Under the pieces are notes generated by a model. The model made no database searches. It was not told the origin of the DNA and was given only the letters and a program-made list of their open reading frames with translations. From contig PKTM01000011.1 of assembly GCA_002869145.1 (NCBI GenBank), forward strand, positions 1 to 64,000: 64,000 nucleotides of DNA, given 5' to 3'. The stretch comes from Denitrovibrio sp. Lineage in GTDB: Bacteria; Chrysiogenota; Deferribacteres; Deferribacterales; Geovibrionaceae. Of this stretch, positions 28,024 through 37,993 are shown piece by piece; the stretch's first letter is position 1, and every line of letters begins with the position of its first letter. The position numbers and the translations under genes were made by a program.

Positions 28024-28773
28024 TTAAAGCGGATTGCTTAAAACATTTCTAGCATTAACTGGCTGTGTTGGTCGTTCGTTATGCTTTATTATGTTGGTTG
28101 TAAAAGCCTCGACTTGCTTTTTTGAAACACTCACAGGATTTTGTAAAACAAACCAGTGAACACCCTCTGAACATGGAGGTGTAGTTAGCGAACCGTCAAA
28201 ATGGTAATAAGATTGATTTGTTGGCAAAAAGTCCATCACACTGAACTTGATGTTAAGTACTCTAGTGACGCCTGACTTGTCAGGCATAGCTGACCAGAAC
28301 TGCTTAAGAAACTGATTCTCAGCCCTCCCTTTCAAAAGCACTGATACCACTGCAAGCTCACCTTTTGCACTTTTATGCACCAGATGCGCCTCCATATCGA
28401 AATAATTTGAATTTACAGTGTTCTCGCTTGGAGAGTGAAAATGGAACTGCAAAAGTTCAAACTTTTGGCCTTTTATAGTAATGTAGCTCCCTCTGTCATA
28501 ATTAGCCTGAAGTGTATGCCCGTTATTAACGAGTGTTACGCCCGAAGTTTTGTAGCTGAAAGAGATTGGCTCCATAGACACCTTGATAACATCTCCGGTA
28601 TCAATATTAATAGGGGATTGGGAAACACCTGATTTGCATACATGAAAATCCTCTGACAAATCGCCCCAGTTAGCAGGCCCTTCATGTCCTTCGTAACCCC
28701 AGTGAACATTCTCTGATGCGAAACAAGCTGAATAAATCATCACCAGAATAAAAATTAATAATACATTTTTCAT
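28024..28773 (-). CDS. Secreted alpha-carbonic anhydrase
   Basis: Hydrates CO2 to bicarbonate in the periplasm. 249 residues with a signal peptide (about 1-19). Shuttle His86 (NNGH), zinc ligands His111, His113 and His130, Glu117 and Thr197 (SLTTPP), and disulfide cysteines 46 and 201 are all present, so it should be active. The residue after Glu117 is Asn where most alpha enzymes, and the neighbouring fusion, have His. It is clearly paralogous to the receptor head encoded 7 bases downstream, pointing to duplication followed by fusion. The ATG follows CGGAG. First gene of the operon with the MCP fusion and cheW. Confidence 0.95.
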   Translation of the reverse strand: MKNVLLIFILVMIYSACFASENVHWGYEGHEGPANWGDLSEDFHVCKSGVSQSPINIDTGDVIKVSMEPISFSYKTSGVTLVNNGHTLQANYDRGSYITIKGQKFELLQFHFHSPSENTVNSNYFDMEAHLVHKSAKGELAVVSVLLKGRAENQFLKQFWSAMPDKSGVTRVLNIKFSVMDFLPTNQSYYHFDGSLTTPPCSEGVHWFVLQNPVSVSKKQVEAFTTNIIKHNERPTQPVNARNVLSNPL

Positions 28774-29233
28774 GATATCTCCGTTTAGAAAAAGTCTGGA
28801 TTACACTTTTCTGTTTCATTTGTATATTTTAACAATGTTTTAAAACTAATCATATATAAAGCAATAGCTGTGCCATTCTTCTAAAACTAAAATCAATCAC
28901 TTTCCAGTATTTTCTTATTGTGTCTCTTAAAACCACTCATTAAGGCTAAAGCCCATAAGTAACTGTCAGAATTGTTTTTAAACATTATTAGTAACACTAT
29001 AAGCTATTGACATGTCGTGATTAATTTAAAATATGATATCATTTTTATTTTGATTAAATTTATTGTCGTCAGAGGCATGGAGGTTAACTTTTATTGACAC
29101 AAGTAAATCACTTCTCTTATAAACATATATTGTTTAATGAATAAACTAATTGCGTCAACAATAATTGACATTGACAAAAAACAGCTATGTAATTTTACAA
29201 CAACTACACTTTATGGCACTATAAACCAAAAAA
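28774..29233. other. Long upstream region of the carbonic anhydrase chemotaxis operon
   Basis: 460 very AT-rich bases without an open frame. TTGACA occurs several times (about 28997, 29095, 29164 and 29170). On the minus strand a TAAAAT box about 60 bases before the anhydrase ATG could be a -10, without a good -35. The length suggests regulation, but no operator palindrome is evident. Confidence 0.4.
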
Positions 29234-29253
29234 AAGCCCTCTAGAGAGGGCTT
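29234..29253 (-). terminator. Terminator of the enoyl-CoA hydratase gene
   Basis: A 9-bp stem AAGCCCTCT/AGAGGGCTT with a 2-base loop. On the minus strand it is followed by a run of T, 7 bases beyond the echA stop. Confidence 0.85.
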
Positions 29254-29260
29254 AAAGTGT

Positions 29261-30037
29261 TTATTTAAGTTTCCATTCCGGCTTCCGCTTTTCCACAAAA
29301 GCACGAACGCCCTCTTTAGCATCGTCACTGGCACAAAGCTCGGCGAAGCGCTCAGAGCCGAAATCTATAGATTCACTATAGCTTGAATCTGCGGCTGCAG
29401 CCAAACCTACTTTCCCGGCAGCAACAGCGAGCGGGCTCTTTTTAGCAAGCTTTTCAGCTATCTCGTCAGTTTTTGCAGCAAGCTGATCATCGGGCACAAC
29501 CCAGTTCACAAGCCCGAGCTCCAGTGCCTGCTGAGCTGTTATCATCTCGCCCAGAAGAACCATCTCCATAGCTTTTTTCCTTCCGACATTAGCCAGCAGA
29601 GGTATCCCAGGTCCAGTGCATATAAGACCCACATTAACAGCTGTTGTTCCGAATTTCGAACTTTCAGCGGCAACAGTCATGTCCGCAGCGAAGCTAAGTC
29701 CGGCTCCGTTTGCCAAACAATACCCCTGCACTGAGGATATGACAGGTTTTTTCATTTTTGCTATTGTGTGGTTATGCCTATCCATCAGACAGATAAAACC
29801 TTTATAAGCTTCCAGCCCTCTATCATCAAACTCTTTCAGATCAATCCCTGTTGAGAAATTCTTTCCATTTGCATTAATAACAACCACACGGATATCTTCA
29901 TCAGCATCAAAATCCAAAAGAGCATCATTAAGAAGCTCTGCATACTCTGATGTAAATGTATTGTAGTGTTCCGGCCTGTTAAGTGTAATATAACCAACAC
30001 GCCCATTTACGCTTTTCAGTATTACAGATTCTGCCAT
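29261..30037 (-). CDS. Enoyl-CoA hydratase/isomerase family protein
   Basis: A 258-residue crotonase-fold protein: GRVGYITLNRPEHYNTF at the start, the NFSTGIDLKEFDD oxyanion loop, QGYCLANGAGLSFAADMTVAA (second oxyanion segment), and a C-terminal helix region ending FVEKRKPEW. The catalytic Glu pair of classic hydratases is not obvious (the segment reads VNVGLICTGPG), so it may be an isomerase, a hydrolase or a different CoA enzyme. Single gene with its own terminator; a GGAGGTA lies 6-12 bases before the ATG. Confidence 0.85.
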   Translation of the reverse strand: MAESVILKSVNGRVGYITLNRPEHYNTFTSEYAELLNDALLDFDADEDIRVVVINANGKNFSTGIDLKEFDDRGLEAYKGFICLMDRHNHTIAKMKKPVISSVQGYCLANGAGLSFAADMTVAAESSKFGTTAVNVGLICTGPGIPLLANVGRKKAMEMVLLGEMITAQQALELGLVNWVVPDDQLAAKTDEIAEKLAKKSPLAVAAGKVGLAAAADSSYSESIDFGSERFAELCASDDAKEGVRAFVEKRKPEWKLK

Positions 30038-30188
30038 TACTACCTCCAGATATAGAACTATATTTTATAATAACATCATACACTATATAGCCTCAATTAT
30101 CTAATGATAATTATGAAATTTTAACTCTAATTTTGCTGATTATTAATAGACGTTTATGATTAAGACACAGCTCTTCACTGCAATAAAA

Positions 30189-30213
30189 AGCCGTCCTCTA
30201 TGTGAGAACGGCT
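30189..30213 (-). terminator. Terminator of the 57-residue gene
   Basis: AGCCGTCCTC pairs with GAGAACGGCT (30189-30198 with 30204-30213, one G-U pair) around a 5-base loop. It runs into TTTTTA on the minus strand, 70 bases past the small gene. Confidence 0.75.
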
Positions 30214-30282
30214 CTTACTTTTTCAAAATAAAATACAGTAGAAATAACTTTTTAAAAAGCGATCTCCGCTACTTTTAATCCT

Positions 30283-30456
30283 TTAGTGAGTGTGGTTGTA
30301 ATTATCAAGCATCTCTTGATGACATGCTCTAACATACTTAGTCTTAAGAGTTTTATATGCAGCATCTTTTGCTGAATACTTCTCATTTAACACTACACTT
30401 GGAAATATCTCACCCTGATCTTGTGAACAGTATACTATATCATTTTTCTTGCTCAT
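30283..30456 (-). CDS. Small hypothetical protein, 57 residues
   Basis: ATG at 30454-30456 with AGGAG 7 bases upstream, a 57-codon frame to TAA at 30283, and its own terminator: all the marks of a real small gene. The product starts MSKKNDIVYCSQDQGEIFPS and ends EMLDNYNHTH. It is hydrophilic, has two Cys (10 and 45), no signal peptide and no membrane segment. The motif around YCSQDQGEIFP looks like a short beta segment. I do not recognise a family. Confidence 0.7.
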   Translation of the reverse strand: MSKKNDIVYCSQDQGEIFPSVVLNEKYSAKDAAYKTLKTKYVRACHQEMLDNYNHTH

Positions 30457-30705
30457 AGTTAACTCCTGATCAATATTATTAACATTAATATGAACTTTAA
30501 CTAAAATTTGTCAACAGTAAATACACTCGTTTTAAAACAAAACTGAAATCTGTTTAAATCAAGCTTTTTTTACCTATTTGACCCGGAATTGCATAAAAAG
30601 CCATATCGAAGTGATGCCTTATTATGTTTTTTATAAAATTTATTGGAAAGAGATCCTGTCTTATTGTAAACTTTAATAATTAAATCTAATTATGTGTGGT
30701 GTACT

Positions 30706-33700
30706 ATGAAAAAATTTGCTTATTTTCTTTTGATACTTCTTTTAACCTTCCTTTATTCGTGCGGAAGCTCAAGCAGTGATAAAACATTATCCAGTGATCA
30801 GTCAACATCAGAAGATGTGCAGACAGATACTGTCGTTATACAAGGCGTTGCAGCGTCAGGTCTTCCTGTTATCGGTAAAGCCTACATTAAAGATGGTGAA
30901 GGCAATGAGTATTCAGCTGATACAGACAGATTTGGCAAATACTATTTCGACCCTATACATTTCAGACCTCCATATATTGTAAAAGCGGAAGGCTTGACAG
31001 GGGATAGATTTGTAACTCTCTACTCTGTCAGTGATGGTAAAGATAAGATAGTAAACACCAACCCTTATACCAACCTTGCAGCGTCTCTGGTTGTTGGTGG
31101 AGAGAATTTGGACGATGTATATAAATCACCCGAAAACCATAAAGATAAAGTATCAAAAGAAAAAATAGATGAGTCTGTGAACAAAGTTAAAGAGATGCTG
31201 AAGCCTGTTCTTGATGAAATGAAAATAGGAGATTTCGATCCTTTTAATAAAGAGTATGCCGCAGATGGGAAAGACATTGACGGAATTCTGGACAATATAG
31301 ATATAAAAGTAGACGGTTCAAATTTCCGAGTAGTAGACAGCAGCACAGGTACAATGCTTATAGATTCGGATATTGGTGATATTGACTCACAAAAAATAGA
31401 TGATGAAAAAGCTAAAGATATTGCAGAATATGTTGAAAAAGGCTCTGATCAGCTTAGTGAGATAAATACCTTTCTGAAGGATTTATATTTCGACAGAAGC
31501 CGCGAGGATTTTTCATCTTATATAAGCGACAATTTTCAATGGTACAATGGTGTCAGCCGCACAGATATTCTCTCAACAGGTTTCTCATATTTCGCAGGCG
31601 TAACCACTATTAACAATATCTTTGTTACCAAAAGAATCAGCCTTGAAAGCGTAGTGGTCTCTCTTGCCGAAAAAATGAAAGACGGCAACATACATCAGCA
31701 ATACTATAAACTTACCAAAATTGACGGCAAGTGGTTTCTGGATGGAAACGGCAAAAAATTTGCAAGCACAATCAACCCTGTAACTATGCTTACAGATGCT
31801 GATGGCGAGGAGACCTATACCTACGGTCTTGATTTAAGTTTCGCCGATCCTGCTGATTTAGGTGTAAGCATGGTTGTGGTGGAAGGAGCAGGACTTCCCG
31901 ACGGTGGACTGAAATTCTTTAAAAACAGCTCTGGCAAATACATCGCTCTTTTGCCTGATTCTGTTAATACTTTCGGCGGAAACTCCATCTATATGGAGGA
32001 TTTTGACGCAGAAATGTTAGATGCAGATATCTTTATGGAAGATTATGACGGAGAAATGCGTGATACAGAAAATTATATGGAAGACTATGACTGGGAGATG
32101 CTTGACACCTCAAAAACTCTGTTAAGTGCTGATTCGACACAGATAGACATTGAAACAGTCTTTGAAGACTTTGACGCTGAGCTTAATGTTCCAGACATAT
32201 ACCTGCTGGATTACGACGCCGAACTTTACGGATTTGATATATTTATGCTCGACTACGAAGAAGAGCTGCAGAACAAGCAATATTTTCTCGATTATGATGC
32301 TGAACTTCTCGGTTCTGATGTAAGCAGATTCGGAGATGGAACCATTGTAATGGAAGACTTCGATGCAGAATTACTCGGAGCAGATATCAGTAAATACGGA
32401 TTTTCAGAATATACTGTCACAGGCTATAACGGCTTTGACAGTGAGACACTGCTCCCTACAGGAGCTCCCGTACAGGAACAGACCATCATGCTGAAGACGG
32501 GCTTTCAGAGCACTGCTGAACTTTCTAAAAATAAATCAGAGTTGTTCCTTGCTGAAGCAAATACTCCTGACTATGCTTTATCAGCAGGCAGCCTTACAGC
32601 TAGTATTGACTTTTCAAACTTCGAGGCTCCCTATGCAGCAATTGCAGAATTTGTTTGCTCAGATGCAGATCACTCCACATCACAGGCGCAGGAAATCACG
32701 ACAACTTCCCCTGTATTCGAGTTTGATATTGATAAAACATTCGATACTGCAAGCCTAAGAAACTGCTATATAGATTTCAGATATCAGCTCAGTTCAGGAA
32801 TGATATACACCACACAGAGGGCTTTCTCTCATAACAGCGACAATGCACGCACTCTCGCCAGAGCGGGACTAGAAAATATAATACAGCAGCTCGCAGAAAA
32901 CGGCATAGTTAACGGCACAGAGATACTGTCTAGTTCTATAGACCTTCCGGAACTACAGCCTGCTGACGAAAGAATTACTATTAGATATAACAGCAGTAAT
33001 TCAGATTATCTTCTCCCAGAAGGAACTGTTCACAGACCAGACTATTTTGAAGAAGATGAGCATGCATTACTTCATGTAATATCAGCGGTCGATTATGGCG
33101 GAGCATTTCCGGCAAGAGCTTCCAGCAGTGTTTCCCTTATAATAATGGCGCTAGGGGCTACTGAATATGAAAGATCTTACTATGATGATACAAATTTAGA
33201 TTTTGATGCAATTAGAACAAGCAAAAACACATCCGAAGATGAAATACGATACGATCTTAATCTCTATACTGAGGGCGAACTAGGCACAGATATAAGCTGG
33301 GAAAGCAGTAACGCAGATGTCATATCAACAGACGGTACTGTAAACCGCCCTGCACATAAAACAGATGATGAAGCTGTTACGCTCACTGCATCTATCCAAT
33401 ATCCAGGCTTCAGAATTCATACACTCTTCGAGCTCACTGTAAAGGCTGAAAGCGGAGATACTGACGGAGACGGCCAGCCTGATGACGAAGATCTTGACGA
33501 TGACGGAGACGGCTATAATGACGCTATAGACGCATTCCCTCTTATCGCAGGCGAATGGGACGATACTGACGAGGACGGATTAGGCAACAATACAGATTTG
33601 GACGACGATGACGACGGTATTTTAGATATATATGATGCTGCTCCTTTGACAGCTTCCAGATTTAATAGACAGCCCCTTAAAACTGGACAGGCTGCAATAT

Positions 33701-36700
33701 TCACAGCAAAAGATGACGGTTATTATAAACTTGGTGCTGATTCTGCATTCAGCAGAGACAGCGCAACGGGTTTGGTTACTGATAGTTCAACCGAACTTAT
33801 ATGGCAGGATACTGCTGCTGTTGCAGCTGATACTTATGGCTGGGAAGAAGCAGTGACTTACTGCGAAGAGCTTGAAATTGAAGGCTTAACAGCATGGAGA
33901 CTGCCGACTATAGAAGAACTGAAAACAATTCTGCAACCTGGTTTTTACAGAGGTAAAGACGAGACAATCTTTACACAAGGATCTCTTAAAAGATTTTGGT
34001 CACAAGATGAGTTTGTTTCTGACAGCTCAAGTGCATGGTTCTCAGGTACATCTGGGTACATAAATCATACAGATAAAACAGAAGCTATTAATGTAAGGTG
34101 TGTTACCGGAGCTGATTTTGTAGAAGAACGTGAGTTTTATCGTAATGACGATACTTCAATAGTTATGGACAACTCCTCCGGTCTCATGTGGCAGGACAAT
34201 GCAGCTGTCACTGAAAGCCTTTACTCATGGGAGGAAGCTGTCGAACATTGTGAAAACCTTGAGTTTGGAGGATATAAAGATTGGCATCTGCCCAATTATA
34301 ATCAACTGAACACTTTGGTGAATTATTCTGCTGTGTCACCTGCTATATTCAATGTATTCCAAAATATGATTACTGCAGCATTCTGGAATTCTACAACATC
34401 TCCTACCGACCCTAATGCTATTATGACTACACAATTCAGCAGCGGGGCTAACTGGATATTCGGCAAAGATCTGCATACATATGCAAGGTGTGTCAGAACA
34501 ATTTTTGTGGAAGAGGAGCAGCCGGCTTTTATCAAACAAACTGGTCAAACAGCAATTTACAAGGATAAAGATGACGGTTACTACCAGTCTGGAACACCGA
34601 ACAGCTATACCAGAGACGATGAGAAAGAAATAGTCACAGACAATGTTACCGGACTGGAGTGGCAGGACAATGATATCGACTCTCCAGGTGCAGTTACATG
34701 GACCGGTGCTTTAGTAAGATGCGAAAATCTGGAGCTTGGCGGTTACAGCGACTGGAGACTTCCATCCAGAGAAGAAGTTATTTCCATTTTTGACTATGGT
34801 ATACACGGCTATGCAGACTCAGCTTTCCAGAACGGGTCAGGTTCAAGTAATTTGTGGACTTCCAGTACCTTTGTAAGCAACTCAGATTTCGCATGGTATA
34901 CAAGAATATACCTTGGCTTGCTTGACTATGACGATAAGTCTGAGCAGCATGATGTGAGATGTGTCAGAGGAGGCAGTCTGCCTGTCCGCAATTTTGTGCG
35001 CGAAGAGTATGTAGAAGCAGTGACAGACAGTTCTGCAAAAACTATGTGGCAGGACGATCAATCAGTTATAGCAAACACATATACCTGGCCTGATGCTATT
35101 AATCACTGCGAAAACCTTACAGAAGGCGGATATAACGACTGGAGACTACCAAATATTCTTGAGCTTTTAACTATAGCTGATCCATGGGCAGAAAATCCTT
35201 CGTTAGTACCGGAATTTGAAAATTTTAACTCAGATTATTTCTGGTCATCTTCCACTTCTGTATCAGGCGCGAGTTCAGCTTATGCAATTCACAACTTTTA
35301 CAGCACAGTCATCTACAGAGATGTGAGTGAATCGTACTATGTAAGGTGTATCAGAGACGTCAGTTACGATGCTATCCCAGAGGTTGCTATTAAACAGACA
35401 GGGCAGAATGCATCCTATGCTGTGCTTGATGACGGGTACTACCTGAATGGGGAAGAGCCTGATTACACCCGCAGCGATAACGCTATTGTTACAGACAGCG
35501 TAACAGGACTTGACTGGCAGGACACAATAGATGTTCAGGAAGATACTTACACATGGAGCGAAGCTCTCAATAATTGTGAAGATATGACTCTGGGAGGATA
35601 TCAGGACTGGAGACTGCCTTCATATCATGAGCTTATGTCTATCGTCAAATACGGAAACACCAGAAATATAGATGACACTTTCGAATATCTTTTTAGTTCA
35701 GGATATTGGACTGCTACATCAACTACAGATACTCCTTACAGCTCTGCCAGATATGTTGGTTTCTCAAACGGTTATAGTGATATTTATGACAAAGACCTGA
35801 CAATGTCTGCCAGATGTGTACGTGGAGAGAAACTGCCTGAGCATGAATTCTTCCGTGATGATTATTAAGAGATTGTAACTGACAATACCACAATGCTTAT
35901 GTGGCAGGATAACATTGCTATTGATAGCCAGTACACATGGGAAGATGCTATTACAGTTTGCGAGTCTCTTACACACGGCGGATATGATGACTGGCGCATG
36001 CCGAACATTAATGAACTGAGAACCATAGTAGACATAGGCAGCACATATAACTACATAGACAGTGCTTTCTACTATTTTCCTTATAGCAGCTCCACATGGA
36101 GCTCAACCAGCTTTACCAGTGCCGACGGTGACAGAGCTTATGTAATATCCAGTCTTAGCAGAGATGTAAGATTTACTGATAAATCCTTTTTAAACTCTGT
36201 CAGATGTGTAAGAGATATGGGCGGTTATGTGGATGAAGTAGAAGAACTGCCAGTAAAGATGACTATACAGTTCGACTCATACGCAGATTATGATGATGGG
36301 TATTATCGAACAGGTGAAATAACACACTATGAACGTAATATTGCCCAGGAAATTGTCATAGACAGAGTTACCGGACTTACCTGGCAGGATAGTGAAGTAC
36401 CTGTAGGCGGCACATGGATGGAAGCAATCAACACATGTGAAGATTTGTCTATGGCTGGTTATGATGACTGGCGCTTGCCTACTTACAGAGAACTCATGAC
36501 AATACTGGAATATCAAACTAGGGATAACGGTCTATATATATCCGATATTTTTGAAAGTTCAGCATCCAGGATGTGGAGCTCAAACTCACATGGCAGCAAC
36601 AGCGAGCTTGCATGGACTGTTAGTGGCCAATCCGCAAGCTCATTTTATATCGACAAGACTACAAACTATTCAATCAGGTGTGTCAGAGGCGAAAGGCTTC

Positions 36701-37089
36701 CTGAACCTGATCTTGTAAGATATGATGCTGATGAAAAAGTAGTGGATGACGCTACAGGACTTGTTTGGCAGGATAACAACGATGCCGCATCGCTAACGCT
36801 AACATGGGCAGAAGCACTGCAGTACTGCGAAAACCTTGAAGTAAGCGGAAGCACCCAGTGGCGTCTGCCAAATATTAATGAGCTTCAAACCATTATAGAC
36901 ATAAGCAGAAACAGTAATAAGTTTATGGCGGAATTTGCTAATACTGACAGCGGAGACTACTGGAGTTCGACTACTTACCTGGCAGATACAGATAGCGCAA
37001 AAACTATATGGTTCTATGCCGGAATGCTTAGGGATAAAAACAAGGCTGAAGCGCACAACGTCAGATGTGTTCATAATAAGAGCGATTAG
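30706..37089 (+). CDS. Giant modular lipoprotein with Lcl_C (DUF1566) repeats and in-frame TAA
   Basis: About 2,127 codons. The lipobox LLTFLYSC puts the protein on an envelope surface through Lgt. Order: a carboxypeptidase-regulatory-like beta domain (residues about 35-110), a helical region, eight DYDAEL-type repeats (DNA 31990-32390), cadherin/Ig-like beta segments, a thrombospondin-type-3-like calcium-binding stretch (33460-33650, DTDGDGQPDDEDLD type), then eight Lcl_C/DUF1566 domains (33660-37080). Each Lcl_C copy has TGLxWQD, W-x-x-A-x-x-x-CENL, GYxDWRLPxxxEL and RCVR. Odd copies open with DDGYY and even copies with LPExxFxR, so the unit is a doublet repeated four times. TAA at 35866-35868 interrupts copy six, after which the frame continues to 37089. 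ATG 30706 is preferred over GTG 30694. Probably an adhesin or ligand-binding surface protein. Confidence 0.8.
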
Positions 37090-37105
37090 AAACCTAATAC
37101 AAATA

Positions 37106-37134
37106 AAAAAGGCCTTCGCTATGAAGGCCTTTTT
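37106..37134. terminator. Bidirectional terminator between the lipoprotein gene and tRNA-Asn
   Basis: A 12-bp stem AAAAAGGCCTTC/GAAGGCCTTTTT (37106-37117 with 37123-37134), loop GCTAT, with A and T tracts on both flanks. It ends the lipoprotein message and can end the convergent tRNA transcript. Confidence 0.88.
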
Positions 37135-37137
37135 AAA

Positions 37138-37210
37138 CTCCCCGAGTAGGACTTGAACCTACAACCTATTGATTAACAGTCAACCGCTCTGCCGATTGAG
37201 CTATCGGGGA
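37138..37210 (-). tRNA. tRNA-Asn (GUU)
   Basis: 73 bases on the minus strand with a complete cloverleaf: acceptor TCCCCGA/TCGGGGA with discriminator G, D-arm AGCTCAATCGGCAGAGC, anticodon loop CTGTTAA giving anticodon GTT, and T-arm GTAGGTTCAAGTCCTAC. No CCA is encoded. The anticodon is ordinary, so this is not a suppressor for the in-frame stops seen elsewhere. Confidence 0.96.
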
Positions 37211-37283
37211 CTATGTAACAGGGAGAGAATATATCAATTACTCCCCCCCTTGTCAACAATTTATCATGAAAATTTCATTGAAA

Positions 37284-37793
37284 TTATTTCTCCAGTGAAA
37301 ACTCCATAGCATCGAACCAAAAACCATCTTTCTGCATATAGCTAAGTTCTGCAGAAAGTATGTCGTAATGTTTCTGCTCAACACCAGCCAGCTTTTCAAA
37401 AAATTCCTTCACAACATTATCAGTTGTTTTGGCTGCTTCTGCCAGATAAAACTCTTTCGCCTTCAATTCCTGCTCCATCCCTACTTTAAGTGCTTTTTCG
37501 TCACTTACAGAGCCTTTTTCTATGGGCTGACGTGAAGCATCGTCCAGATCAGGCATTATTTTAGAAAGTCTTCCAGCAGGAACCTCTACAGGTGTAAATG
37601 TCTCACCTTTGAGTGTTTTTTCCATGAAACTCTGAATCATCTCCATGTGGTCTACTTCGTCAAGGGCAAGCTGAACAAACATATCCTTACCGCCTGCAAC
37701 ATTAGTTTCCTTTGCAAAATGCAGATATGCTCTCATCCCTTCTTTCTCAGCCTCGTATGCTGTTTTCAGTGCAGCAATCAGTTCAAAATTCAT
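37284..37793 (-). CDS. Ferritin-like diiron protein (rubrerythrin group)
   Basis: A 169-residue four-helix bundle with two ExxH-type pairs: EAEKEGMRAYLHFA and DEVDHMEM in the first half, EQELKAKEFYLAEAA and VEQKHYDIL in the second, the diiron pattern of the rubrerythrin group. The C-terminal rubredoxin (CxxC) domain of full rubrerythrins is missing; it ends DGFWFDAMEFSLEK. A role in peroxide reduction or iron handling in an anaerobe is likely. GAGGTA precedes the ATG. Single gene. Confidence 0.88.
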   Translation of the reverse strand: MNFELIAALKTAYEAEKEGMRAYLHFAKETNVAGGKDMFVQLALDEVDHMEMIQSFMEKTLKGETFTPVEVPAGRLSKIMPDLDDASRQPIEKGSVSDEKALKVGMEQELKAKEFYLAEAAKTTDNVVKEFFEKLAGVEQKHYDILSAELSYMQKDGFWFDAMEFSLEK

Positions 37794-37993
37794 ATATACC
37801 TCCTCATTTTAGTCACTATAATAGTATTAGCACGAGTTAATAATATTTACCTTTTAAATTTTAATTCAACACTATAAAACTTTAATAAGCCATTTAACGA
37901 GAAGGCAGGGGTAAGCTCGCAGATTTCTATGGACAAGCCAAATGCATTGTTCTATTAATAGGGGTACTTTTGCCTTTTATATGGAGGTGCATA

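Noticed and set aside
33660-37080. Diversity-generating retroelement acting on the Lcl_C domains
   Set aside because: DUF1566-like folds can be DGR targets, but there is no reverse transcriptase, no template repeat and no adenine-biased variable copy in the window.
37138-37210. Suppressor tRNA that could read the in-frame stops
   Set aside because: The anticodon is GTT (Asn), an ordinary elongator tRNA.
37794-37993. Possible riboswitch ahead of the aminotransferase (GGCAGGGGTAAGCTCGC region)
   Set aside because: It has a structured look but matches no riboswitch consensus I can recall, and no convincing stem set could be drawn.
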